Origin: Lotus japonicus
Lineage: Eukaryota > Streptophyta > Magnoliopsida > Fabales > Fabaceae
Assembly (NCBI RefSeq): GCF_012489685.1
Contig: NC_080042.1
Location: 24,442,150 to 24,506,149, forward strand
Length of the DNA stretch: 64,000 bases
Reading direction: 5' to 3'
Under the pieces are notes generated by a model. The model did not search any database. It was not told the DNA's origin and saw nothing but the letters and a program-made list of their open reading frames with translations. Numbering within the stretch: position 1 is the stretch's first letter; each line of letters begins with the position of its first letter. Position numbers and translations under genes: made by a program. Below, in pieces: positions 53,893 to 64,000 of this stretch.

Positions 53893-56486
53893 TGTAAGAC
53901 CCTACTTTGATGTATGAAATCATTTATTTTTGAATAAATAATAAAGTGTGACTTGCTTATGATTTTTGAATTTCTTTGATGTTTTGAAGTGTGAAGTATT
54001 ATTAATATGGAAGTGATAATACTTGAGGGCTAGGGTATAGTCATTTATAAGGTCAAGGATCCCAAGATGAATGAATTTGAGTTGCTTGGAGGCCAAGAAA
54101 TAGGGTTATGGTCGAGTATGTGAAGGGAGATGGAGTGGAGGTTGATTGTTTGACTAATTAGCATGAGTTTAGGGAAAATAATAAGGGTTTATAGCTCATG
54201 ATCAAGGCTGATCAGTATTTGGACTAGTGATTAAAGGGAAATTAAGTGCTATAAATGCCTTGTCTCAATTCAAAATTAGAGAATTTCTGAATGCCCTTGC
54301 ATGTGCATGTTTGGCCGTGGGTTTGAGGGGCAAAAGGGGGATGTTGCTTCAGTTTTGTGAACCCTAAAGAGGCTAAGTTAGAAACCTGAATGCACATTCT
54401 CATTCCACACTCACACACTCAGAAAAAAAAGAAAGAAAACAAGAGATAAAGAGTGAGAGAGGGTGGCGGCTAGAGAGAAAGAAAGGAGAAGAGGAAAGAG
54501 TGAAAGCAAGAGAGGGCAAGAGGGAAAGGAAGAGATTAGGACAAGGCAGAGGGTGCATCAAGGAGAAGGCTCTCCCATTCATCTTTTCCAGAACCCAATC
54601 CTTCATCCTTTCCAAACCCAACAACTAAGGTAAGGGGTGGATCTAGTGGGTAGTGTCTAGGATTCTTTATGTTGAGGCTTTTCTTGATTAGCATGTCCAT
54701 GATCTGAATCTGATTAGAGTGATGATGTATGAAGGTTGAGGGTAGAGAACACGCTTAGGATATTTGATATATGCAGCGACAAACATGATCAAAGCTTGAT
54801 GCCATGCTATGTGCCATAATTGCCAAAACTTGTCTACTTTGCCATGTTTTTGACTAGGACGAATTCTGTGTTGATTTGTATGCTTAGGGCTGAGTATGAT
54901 GATGTTTAGCATGATGTCTTGCTGCTGTACAATGGCCTAGAGAATGGCCAAAACGTTTTTCAAAAAAATGAGCAAAACCCTAGAGCAAAGGTGCTCTCGG
55001 CCATGCCCAAAATCTTGGGTTTTGGTGGATTTTTCTTTGGCTTTTTGAGCCATTGTTTGCTGCTGATTGCTACTGGATTTTTATCATACTTGTGATACTT
55101 GTGATGCTTGTAACCCTAAATCTTATGCATGAAATCTATGAATTTATGCCAAGTTTGACTAGGTTTTCATATGATTATAACATGAAATTGAGACATGATC
55201 AGTTCTGGATGTTTTAGTGAGAATATGCTTATTGTTGATGGCTGGACATAGGCTTGTGAAGAAGATTTGGAAGGAAGAAAGAGTTTTAGAAAACCCTGGA
55301 GCCCTTAGGGGATCGGCCAAGCCATTTTTGTGGTTGTCGCCAAGTTTTCTTACTTCCATTTCAAGCACAAGTTTATGTTATGGCTTGATAGATGAAGTTG
55401 TCATAATTGAAGTATGGCTATACATGAGAACATGACTAAGTGCTTAGTATAACTTATATGATGCCTGATTTGCATATGGCCAAAAGGTCGCTCATCCAGC
55501 TGTAATTCCTTTTGGTGTTGTGATTATTACTGTGGTTAAGTGTATAATTTTTGTGAAAATGTTAAGACTCTAGGATGACTAATAGAGCCCTAACAAAGAG
55601 AAATGAGACTTAATCGCTTGCAAGTAAAATGTGATGAAATTGGAACATAGGTATAGTGATGACTATGGACCATGAGAACGATGGTACCGTTAGAGACAAA
55701 CGGTTACTTGCACGGGAGGGAGATTTTGTGGATCATTGCGGCTCCACGTGATTGAGGGTTGTACTGTGTGTCCCCTCCGAGAATTGTTCATCTACGGATG
55801 ATCGTGATTTGGCCATGGTGTTGAGGTGGTTGTGTGAATGGTGAGGTCGTTAGCCTAACTGAACTTAGGTGACTAACTGTGATATAACTTTAAGATTTTC
55901 CTTATTAAATCTTGTTATTTATGAGAATTACATGATTATGTGAATGTTTATATGAGAACATGAGATCTGACCTTGTTATGTGTTTATGTATTATTCTGGG
56001 GGGGGGCAGATGGTGAAGGTCAAGAGTGCAGTGACTTCTTGGACGATCGACTTACATGACCAGCACAAGGACAATGCCTGGCAGCCCGACTCTGCCCAGG
56101 TACGTCGCCTCTATATCGGCAGTGCTACGATCACGGGACGCGATCGGCACGGGAACGTCATTGAGACTCAGCGGATGGAATGGTGCAAGGTCAACATGCC
56201 CTTTGAACCATGTCGCTTTTTGCACCCAGGAGATGAGGGTTCCTGCTCGAACTCTCCCCAGTTGGTTGCAGCAGAGGAGGATGCTTCACGGGCGCTCGAG
56301 GTACCGAATTGTTGGACACGTGTTGGCGACATTCCAGTCCCGCCTTTAGAGTCACTTCCAGTTCCTTCTGAGCATGCGGAGGTTGCTGCACCAGAAGTCA
56401 GGGCTTCAGTGAAGAAGCGTTAGAGACAGTGTGGTTGGCTCGATGAGTGATTGATGTTGTCTTGTTGGGGGGTCGAGTGACTCGTA
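53893..56486 (+). repeat. Chromovirus-type LTR E' (plus), 3' end cut by element F
   Basis: Starts TGTAAGACCCTACTTTG. A purine-rich leader leads to donor-like CTAAG|GTAAGG at 54630. A region shared with E (GGTCGCTCATCCAGCTGTAA, 55490-55510) precedes acceptor-like GGGGGGCAG at 56009 and the LTR ORF. The LTR is interrupted at 56487 by the copia LTR F; the left flank TCGTA would be one TSD copy, the other lying beyond the window. Confidence 0.75.
56010..56423 (+). CDS. LTR-encoded ORF of LTR E', about 137 residues
   Basis: ATG directly after GGGGGGCAG. The frame is open: MVKVKSAVTSWTIDLHDQHK, then RRLYIGSATITGRDRHGNV, ETQRMEWCKVNMPFEPCRF, LHPGDEGS, an acidic/Pro linker, PPLESLPVPSEHAEV and a C-terminus VRASVKKR before TAG. 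It aligns with the E ORF over its first 90 residues and again at PLESLP, but ends at the basic patch and lacks the acidic tail. An in-frame Met at 55980 exists upstream of the acceptor-like site; I prefer 56010 because the equivalent junction is the start in E, A and B. Function unknown. Confidence 0.55.
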   Translation: MVKVKSAVTSWTIDLHDQHKDNAWQPDSAQVRRLYIGSATITGRDRHGNVIETQRMEWCKVNMPFEPCRFLHPGDEGSCSNSPQLVAAEEDASRALEVPNCWTRVGDIPVPPLESLPVPSEHAEVAAPEVRASVKKR

Positions 56487-57693
56487 TGTAAGATCAAGTT
56501 TTGATCGAGTAGTACAACTCTATGTTTTGATGATTACAAGTTAAACATTTTAGTATGAACAATTATGGTACTCTAACGTGTTTTTCTGAGTGTGCTCTTA
56601 CAGGCTCTGACCTTAATCTTATCTCACACAAATCAGAAGCACTGTGCTTAAAGAGTGTCCCAAGCAACGCTTTCGCAATCTCTATGTTCAGTCTAAACAG
56701 TAGAAAAGTTTTAGAAGATCTGAAGTAAATCAAGCTCTGATACGGACTCAGTCACTTGAAGTTCTGAAGATCCAGACGTTTTGACAACCCAGACACTCTG
56801 AAGGTTCAGATGTTCTGATGGTGTAGAAGACTCTGAAGATCCATAAGCTGAAAAGTGAAGACTCTGAAGTCTAGAAGCGAAATGGCCCTGAAGACCAAGT
56901 ACATCTCCTCTGAGTTCAGAATCAGAAGATACAACGGTCAGAGGATCCATGCTTCCCTCTGACTCTGATCAACAAGCTTCACAAGTTCCAACACGAAGCA
57001 TTCCCCTGATCAGAAGTCTACTAGATTAATGGTCAAGTCACTATCCAAAGTACAAAAGCAAATGTACTATCCTGACGACCTACCTAACATTCTCAGCCAC
57101 AGCAGAAGCTGGAAATTCCAGAACTGCCCTCCAACGGTAGCATTCCCATGCAGTGTTCAAACCCTAATCCTTGGAGTACAAATAGAGGCTGAAGATTGAA
57201 AGATGCGGTTGGAAGAATCTCACACGCGCAAGCTGTATTCAAACCTTCTAAGCATTCTTTCATCTTTGAATTCATTGTGTTTACTACAAGCTTTTTAGAA
57301 GCAATATCTTTGTAAACAATCTTTCTTAAACAATTGTTTAGTTTACCTTTAGGAGATCAAGGTTGATCGGATCCTAGAGAAGACAAAGAGAGTGAATCTT
57401 AGTGTGAGCTAAGTTAGTGTATTGTTAGTCACTTGTAGGTTTCAAGTGCAGTTGTAACAATTACCTGATTAGTGGATTGCCTTCATTCTAAGAAGGAAGA
57501 AATCACCTTAACGGGTGGACTGGACTAGCTTGAGTGATTCATCAAGTGAACCAGGATAAAATCCTTGTGTGCTTTTCTATCTCTTATCTTAAGCACTTTA
57601 TTTGTTCACGAAAGATTTGCTAAAATCTTAAGGTGGAAGTTTTATTCTGAAAACGTTATTCAAACCCCCCCTTTCTACCGTTTTTCATACCTT
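56487..57693 (+). repeat. 5' LTR of Sirevirus element F
   Basis: Aligns with 51128-52334 over its full length (TGTAAGATCAAGTTTTGATC to TTTTTCATACCTT) but lacks the final CA. The PBS is missing, and coding sequence starts at 57695. TATA box mutated to TACAAAT near 57178. Confidence 0.9.
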
Positions 57694-58456
57694 AGACGAT
57701 GAAAATGAGGTATTCGCTTCTTTCTCAACCTCTGAACTAAAACATGTTTTGTCTGATATTATGGATAAGTATAACTCTTTATTGACTAAGCATGAAAAGT
57801 TGAAAAAGGATTTCTCTGCTGCTTCTAAGACTCCTTCTGAACATGAGAAAATTATTTCTAAGTTGAAAAATGATAATCATGCTTTAGTGAATTCTAACTC
57901 TGTACTTAAGAACCAGATTATTAAGTTAGAAGAAATAATTGCTTGTGATGCCTCTGATAGTACACATGAATCTAAATATGAAAAATCCTTTTCAAGATTC
58001 CTGGCTAAAAGCGTAGACAGAAGCTTAATGGCTTTAATGATCTATGGCGTAAGCAGAAATGGAATGTATGGCATTGGCTATTCTAAACCTAATAGAAATG
58101 AGCCTCCTATGCCTAAGGCTAAATCATTATATGAATGCTTTGTTCCCTTTGGTACTATATTGCCTGAACCATTACCTGTTATAGTTGCTAACCCCCCTCT
58201 CAAAAAGGGAACCTTCTCCATGTCTAAATATCATGCAAAAATTCCTTTACACTATCATGTTGAGAAACCCAAGGTGATCAGAACCTCTGAGATAACTAAC
58301 AAGAGAGAACCCAGAAAGTGGGTACCTAAGGATAAAATTATCTATGTTGCAGATATCCTTGATAGCTCCACTGAAACACCAATCATGGTATCTGGACCAT
58401 GGATGCTCGCGTCACATGACGGGAGAAAGGCGTATGTTCCAAGAGCTAAAACTTAA
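57694..58456 (+). pseudogene. Element F gag C-terminal part, fused to the LTR
   Basis: The frame opens directly after the LTR with DDENEVFASFSTSELKHVL, a coiled coil (DKYNSLLTKHEKLKKDF, HEKIISKLKNDNHALVNSNS), then RNGMYGIGYSKPN, Pro-rich KSLYECFVPFGTILPEP and RKWVPKDKI. This is the segment between gag and protease of Sirevirus polyproteins. The UBN2 core and the first knuckle are deleted together with the PBS. At 58344-58400 the reading frame shifts into the protease. Confidence 0.75.
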
Positions 58457-58742
58457 GCTTGGAGGCGAAGTTGTCTTTGGTGGCAACGAAAAGGGTAAAA
58501 TTGTTGGTACTGGTACTATTTGTGTAGATAGTAGTTCATGCATTGACAGTGTTTTATTGTTAGACGGCTTAACAAATAACTTATTGTCTATAAGTCAATT
58601 AGCTGACAAGGGTTATGATGTTATTTTCAATCAAAAGTCCTGCTGGGCTGTAAGTCAGATTGATGGCTCTGTTTTTTTAACAGCAAGAGGAAGAACAACA
58701 TTTATAAGATCAGATTATCTGAGTTGGAATCTCAGAATGTGA
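58344..58742 (+). pseudogene. Element F copia protease
   Basis: Aspartic protease of copia type: SWYLDHGCSRHMTGERRMF, GGEVVFGGNEKGKIVGTGTI, then LLDGLTNNLLSISQLADKGY. The active site normally reads D-S/T-G; here it is D-H-G, which should inactivate it. The frame is offset from the gag before it and from the integrase after it. Confidence 0.85.
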
Positions 58743-60655
58743 AGTGCCTTCTTTCTGTTAATGAAGAGCAGTGGGTATGGCATAGACGGTTAGGGCATGC
58801 CAGTATGTGAAAGATTTCTCAGCTGAGTAAGCTCAACCTTGTTAAGGGCTTACCCACTCTGAAGTTCTCTTCAGACACTCTTTGTGAACAATGTCAGAAA
58901 GGAAAATTCACAAAAGTCCCTATCAAGGAAAAGAATGTTGTCTCAACCTCAAGGCCATTGGAACTTCTGCATATCGACCTGTTTGGACCAGTGAAAACTG
59001 AGTCTATAGGTGGCAAGAGATATGGGATGATCATTGTTGACGACTATAGCTGCTGGACATGGGTAAAATTTCTAACCCGCAAGGATGAGTCTCATTCTGT
59101 GTTCTCTACCTTCATAGCCCAAGTGCAAAACGAGAAGGCCTTTAGGATCGTGCGTGTCAGAAGTGATCATGGTGGAGAGTTTGAGAATGACAAGTTTGAG
59201 AGTCTGTTTGATTCCTATGGAATTGCACATGATTTCTCTTGTCCCAGAACTCCTCAACAAAATGGGGTTGTTGAGAGGAAGAACAGAACTCTTCAGGAGA
59301 TGGCTAGAACCATGCTCCAAGAAATTGGCATGGCTAAGCACTTTTGGGCAGAGGCAGTAAACACAGCATGTTACATTCAGAACAGAATCTCCGTGAGACC
59401 AATTCTGAATAAGACTCCCTATGAATTGTGGAAGAATATAAAACACAACATTTCTTATTTTCATCCTTTTGGTTGTGTTTGTTATGTTCTTAACACTAAG
59501 GATAGATTGCATAAATTTGATGTTAAGTCTTCTAAATGTCTATTACTTAGTTATTCTGATCGTTCTAAAGGTTTCAGATTTTATAATACTGATACTAAAA
59601 CAATTGAAGAATCTATTCATGTTAGATTTGATGATAAGCTTGACTCTGATCAGTCAAAGCTAGTTGAGAAATTTGCAGATTTAAGTATAAGTGTTTCTGA
59701 CAAAGGCAAAGCTCCAAAAGAAGCTGAGCCAGAGGAAGATGAACCAGAAGAAGCTGGTCCCTCTGATTCACAGTCTCAGAAGAAAAGCATAATCACTGCA
59801 GCTCATCCTAAGGAATTGATTCTGGGCAACAAAGATGAATTAGTCAGAACCAGATCATCCTTCAGACCCTCTGAAGAAACCCTGCTCAGTCTGAAAGGAT
59901 TAGTGTCCTTAATTGAACCTGAGTCTATTGATGAAGCTCTTCAAGACAAGGACTGGATTCTGGCTATGGAAGAAGAAGTGAATCAATTTTCCAAGAATGA
60001 TGTTTGGAGCTTAGTGAAGAAACCTCAAAGTGTTCATGTTATTGGAACCAAATGGGTGTTCAGAAACAAACTGAATGAGAAAGGAGTTGTAGTCAGAAAC
60101 AAGGCAAGGCTAGTTGCTCAAGGCTACAATCAGCAGGAAGGAATAGACTATATTGAAACATTTGCTCCAGTAGCAAGACTAGAAGCAATCAGACTGTTGA
60201 TCTCTTTCTCAGTGAATCACAACATAATTCTTCATCAGATGGATGTTAAGAGTGTCTTCCTAAATGGTTACATCTCAGAGGAAGTCGATGTTCATAAACC
60301 CCCAGGCTTTGAAGATGAGAAGAACCCTGACCATGTTTTCAAATTGAAGAAATCTCTCTATGGTCTGAAGCAAGCTCCCAGAGCATGGTATGAGAGACTC
60401 AACTCATTCCTTCTGGAAAATGAGTTTGTAAGGGGTAAAGTAGATACAACTCTCTTTTGCAAAACTTACAAAGATGATATCTTAATTGTGCAAATTTATG
60501 TTGATGATATTATATTTGGTTCTGCTAATCAATCTCTATGCAAAGAATTTTCTGAGATGATGCAGGCTGAATTTGAAATGAGTATGATGGGGGAACTCAA
60601 GTACTTTCTGGGAATACAAGTTGATCAAACACCAAAAGGAACATATATCCATTAG
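58743..60655 (+). pseudogene. pol: Element F integrase and reverse transcriptase
   Basis: After the frame returns near 58715: NVKCLLSVNEEQWVWHRRLG (GAG-pre-integrase, His finger), TGA at 58808, then CEQCQKGKFTKVPI. From 58958 a 565-codon frame runs through the integrase catalytic core (HIDLFGPV, RVRSDHGGEFEN, PQQNGVVERKNRTLQEMART) and the acidic spacer EAEPEEDEPEEAGPSDSQSQ. RT follows with VFRNKLNEKGVVVRNKARLV, HQMDVKSVFLNG, KKSLYGLKQAPRAWYERL and YVDD at 60497-60508. It stops at TAG 60653-60655. Order PR-INT-RT-RH identifies Ty1/copia. Confidence 0.9.
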
Positions 60656-61443
60656 AGCAAGTACACTAAAGAACTTCTGAAGAAGTTCAACATGCTGGAA
60701 TCTACAATTGCCAAGACTCCAATGCATCCTACATGCATCCTGGAAAAAGAAGATGCAAGTGGAAAAGTTTGTCAGAAGCTCTATCGTGGTATGATATGAT
60801 CACTTCTATACTTAACTGCATCTAGGCCAGATATTGTGTTTAGTATTCATCTATGTGCTCGTTTCCAATCAGATCCGAGGGAAACCCACTTAACTACTGT
60901 TAAGAGGATCCTGAGATATCTAAAGGTACCACTAACCTTGGCTTGATGTATAAGAAAACATCAGAGTATAAGCTCTCAGGTTATTGTGATCCTGATTATG
61001 CTGGAGATAGAACAGAGAGAAAAAGCACTTCTAGAAATTGTCAATTTCTGGGAAGCAACTTAGTCTCATGGGGAAGCAAGAGGCAATCAACCATTGCACT
61101 ATCTACTGCAGAGGCAGAATACATCTCAGCAGCAATATGCAGCACTCAGATGCTCTGGATGAAAAATCAGCTGGAGGATTATCAAATCCTTGAGAGCAAC
61201 ATTCCAATCTATTGTGATAACACTGCTGCAATCTCACTAAGTAAGAATCCTATCTTACATTCAAGGGCAAAACACATTGAGGTAAAGTATCATTTTATTA
61301 GAGATTATGTTCAAAAGGGCGTACTTCTTCTGAAGTTTGTTGATACTGACCATCAATGGGCAGATATCTTTACAAAGCCCTTAGCAGAGGATAGATTTAA
61401 TTTCATTCTGAAAAATCTGAATAAGGACTTTTGTCCAGCATGA
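60656..61443 (+). pseudogene. Element F RNase H domain
   Basis: Continues RT in the same polyprotein: KYTKELLKKFNMLESTIAKT, a TGA near 60797, TASRPDIVFSIHLCARFQSD, a frameshift near 60930. Then an open frame from 60943: LSGYCDPDYAGDRTERKSTS, STAEAEYISAAICSTQMLWM, YCDNTAAISLSKNPILHSR, IFTKPLAEDRFNF, ending CPA at 61443. The catalytic acidic residues of copia RNase H are visible. Normal C-terminal end. Confidence 0.9.
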
Positions 61444-61876
61444 AGATGGATCAGAACCTCTGACTATGATGCTTCTCTATCAGAAGATGTCTAGTTCAGA
61501 AGGTAACTCCATCAGAGTTTAGGTACCCATTGGTGCTCACTCTCAAGCTGAGATAGTAAACGTGTGTCAGTTGCTATGATACATCGTTCCTTGTGCCCGT
61601 GCTGACAGTCTGTCGTAATGAGTGTTGATGTGCTTCTCTCCAACGTGTGCTATGGTATTAACTGTTGCTATGATGTCTTTATTTTCTTAACCGTTGATTT
61701 TATCTTGCTTTTTAATCAACAACGGTTATTTTCAAAAACCCACTATACACACACGTTCTCCATCACTTCTGATTTACTCTCTCTCACTTTGGTTGCAAAA
61801 TCCCTTAATCCCCACGATCTCTCTCTCTCTTACTTCATCCTCTTCCTTTCTACCCAAACCTTCAACCGCTTCAAAG
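61444..61876 (+). other. Spacer between pol and ORF3 of element F
   Basis: No coding similarity. A CT-rich stretch (61790-61830) and a short open frame from 61618 reflect composition. In Sireviruses with a third ORF this spacer lies between pol and that ORF. Confidence 0.5.
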
Positions 61877-64000
61877 ATGGTGAAATCTAACATAGGTGAA
61901 ACTGCCGATGGAACCAGATTTCCAGTCATGGTAGTAGGTCAAGCTACTAACTCAAAGAAATCAACCTCAAGCTCAAGCTCAAGGGCAGATGATTCCTCTC
62001 GCACAAAGGGGTGGTTCCGTTACATGTGTCTATTCTCCTGATGAACTCCAGGTTCTTGCTGAATGGAGATTCGACTTGGACAACATTGCTGCAAATGGGT
62101 ATGATCTTCGTCCTGAAGTTCGTGTTCAAGGCTGGGAAGAATACTTCAACAGGCTTCGAGGTCCAGTCTACGTCAAGTTGGTAAAGGAATTCTGGAAACA
62201 TGCCGACTGTGACGATAATCAAGTGGTTTCCTACATCGCTGGCAGAAGAATCATCATCACAGAGAAGTCGATTGTTGATCTTCTGCTTGAACACACTGGC
62301 ACAGGCTACAGATTCCAATTGAAGGAATCAAAGGTGAAACCCAGGACTAAAGAAGAAACCAACAAAGCTCTCTACACAAACTATAAGCCTGGCAAGAGTG
62401 ACTACAAGGTAGTGGAACTTCATCCAAAGCTGAGGATTTGGCACAAGATTCTGCTTCATTGCATCAATCAGAGACCAAAGGGAAGCTCTCCAGACAACAT
62501 CAACTTTTGTCAGAAAGTGATGCTGTTCTTTATTCAAGATCACAAGAAGATCTGCCTTCCTTTCTTCCTGTTCTCTTACCTTAAAGAGTGTATCAGGAAA
62601 TCCAGAACCACTGCTTCTCTAAAGTCTGCCATCAAGTACATTCCTTTTGGAAGATTGCTCTCAGACCTCTTCATTGAGAGCAAGTTGATAGAAGATCTGA
62701 TTACAGCAGGATGCACATAGGATCTGTCGACCGTTGCTAGTGATGTCTTCACTTCCACATCCTTGAAGAAGATGGGATTGATCAATACCAAGGTTGCACC
62801 TTCTCATGAAGATACCTCTGATGAAGTCAGACAAAGAAGAGTCCCTCTGACTGATTATCCTCTATGGTCCCAAGCAGATGATCCAACTGCTATCTTGTGC
62901 TACATTGATGACTTGAGGCGACAAGGTTATTAATGTTCAGAACCCTGCCACCAGCTCCAGAGTTTGATTCTCCTCCCAAGAAGAAGAAGAAGAGAAAAAT
63001 CATCTTAGAGGAATCCTCTGAAGAGTCTGATCCTTCTGATGTCGTTGATCAGAAGAAGAAAAAGGCTGACAAGCCTAAGAGGAAGCATGAGGAACCCACC
63101 AAGCCAAATGCTCCATCTGATGGTGATGATGATGATGATGCTCCTCCACCAAAGAAGAAAAAGAAGCAAGTGAGGATTGTGGAGAGGCCAACCCGTGTGG
63201 AACCAGCTGCTGAAGTAACCAGAATTGAGGCTCCTGCCAGGGTTACTCGGTCTGCAGTGCGATCATCAAGTAAGTCTGTTGTTATAGATACTGATGATGA
63301 TTTAAATTCACTTGATGTACTCCCAATTTCTGCACTCCTTAACCGCACTACCACCCCACTCACTCCTATTCTAGAGTCCCAACCAGCTGAGCAAACCTCT
63401 TCTCCACCCACTTCACCTATATCTTCATTTTTCCAACCTTCTCATGAAGAAGCTCCTCTTTGGAACATGCTTCAGACTCCAAGACCCTCTGAACCTACCT
63501 CACCCATAACCATTCAATACAACCCACAAACCTCTGAACCCATTATCTTAGAACAATCTGAACTTGAACCCAGAACTTCTGATCACTCTGTCCCCAGAGC
63601 ATCAAAACGTTAGGTTCGCAGAACAACTGATACAGAAACCACAACACCTTGTCCCTTTGTATCTTTTCCTATTAATGTTGCTGACTCCTCACCCTCCAAT
63701 AACTCTGATTCCATTCGCAAATTTGATCAAATTGCGAAAGAAAAAGAGTCTGTCATTCCTGAGTACTACCATATTGTACCTAGCCCAAGGAGATATCCTG
63801 GACCTAGACCAGAACGTCTAGTTGACCTAGATCATCCTATACAAGTTGTCCCTCTGAATGCAGCAGACCCTTCATCTCAACCCATCCAACCAGAACTTGT
63901 TCAACAAGAACTTGTTCAACCAGAACCAGAAAACTCAGTATCTAACCATTCCTCGGTTAGATCTCCAAACCCTGAGGTTGAAACCTCTGAGCCTAACCTT
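61877..64000 (+). pseudogene. Envelope-like third ORF of Sirevirus element F (broken, partial)
   Basis: The ATG at 61877 starts MVKSNIGETADGTRF and a Ser-rich stretch. A frameshift lies at about 61990-62040, then DELQVLAEWRFDLDN, GWEEYFNRLRGPVYVKLVKE, GRRIIITEKSIVDLLLEHTG, FCQKVMLFFIQDHKKICLPF and a TAG at 62718. The same frame continues to 62931, then a shift into a Lys/Glu/Asp-rich, Pro-rich region (KKKKKRKIILEESSEESDPS, DGDDDDDAPPPKKKKK), TAG at 63611, and Pro/Ser-rich sequence to the window end. Position after pol and this globular-then-charged layout fit the so-called env-like ORF of Sireviruses. I see no signal peptide or convincing transmembrane helix in the visible part, so an envelope role is not shown. 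Confidence 0.65.

Noticed and set aside
62933..63613. Lys/Asp-rich frame as an independent host nuclear protein
   Set aside because: Position directly after the Sirevirus ORF3 body and continuous similarity of style make it the frameshifted second half of that ORF.

Overview
This window reads as gene-poor, repeat-packed nuclear DNA of a flowering plant. A legume is my impression from the Sirevirus and chromovirus LTR families, but I could not test it. I found no credible host gene, tRNA, rRNA or CRISPR array. Almost everything is retrotransposon, most of it nested. Several insertions can be dated relative to each other by intact 5-bp target-site duplications (TSDs).

Regions. (1) 1-1203: a Ty3/gypsy Tat-type element (H, minus strand) with partial gag, PBS and 5' LTR, inserted in a decayed Sirevirus (Ty1/copia) gag that continues to about 2549. 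(2) 2550-10260: AT-rich DNA with a Stowaway-type MITE, a complete 547-bp TRIM with Met-tRNA PBS, a 1.46-kb long-TIR DNA transposon, and worn gypsy LTRs (J, K). (3) 10261-15108: a Sirevirus solo LTR (minus) interrupted by a 3.6-kb solo LTR of gypsy family B. (4) 15109-41690: an old Tekay-like chromovirus (C, minus) interrupted by a nearly complete Tekay-type element A (15874-40577, plus, TSD AATTG). A is itself interrupted by a full-length, apparently intact element B (20861-33411, minus, TSD TACAC) carrying one 1472-codon gag-pol frame. (5) 41690-50519: LTR pieces, a Tat-type gag (G) fused to an antisense ORF remnant, a 3.9-kb solo LTR (D) inside a related LTR (D'), and an Athila LTR/gag/protease remnant. 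(6) 50520-56486: two oppositely oriented LTRs of one chromovirus-type family (E, E'); E carries a Sirevirus solo LTR (TSD CCTGA). (7) 56487-64000: a degraded Sirevirus (F) with LTR, partial gag, protease, integrase, RT, RNase H and a broken envelope-like third ORF running off the window.

How the parts relate. Each LTR element would be transcribed from its 5' LTR (TATA boxes are visible in several), primed by a tRNA at the PBS, and integrated by its own integrase. Only B still looks capable of encoding the whole set. A has a stop in gag and a frameshift just before the RT active site.

The most unusual signal is a protein-coding region inside the long LTRs of the chromovirus-type families, just upstream of the LTR 3' end. 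It is open for 233 codons in B and recognisable in A, B, D, E and E'. In A, B, E and E' its start codon directly follows a 3' splice-site-like CAG/TAG, and donor-like GTAAG or GTA motifs lie 1.2-2.2 kb upstream. In A, B and E its C-terminus resembles a SUMO-interacting motif. The B LTR also carries a run of short hairpins whose stems vary but stay complementary. These LTR-internal features are my candidates for a previously undescribed system.
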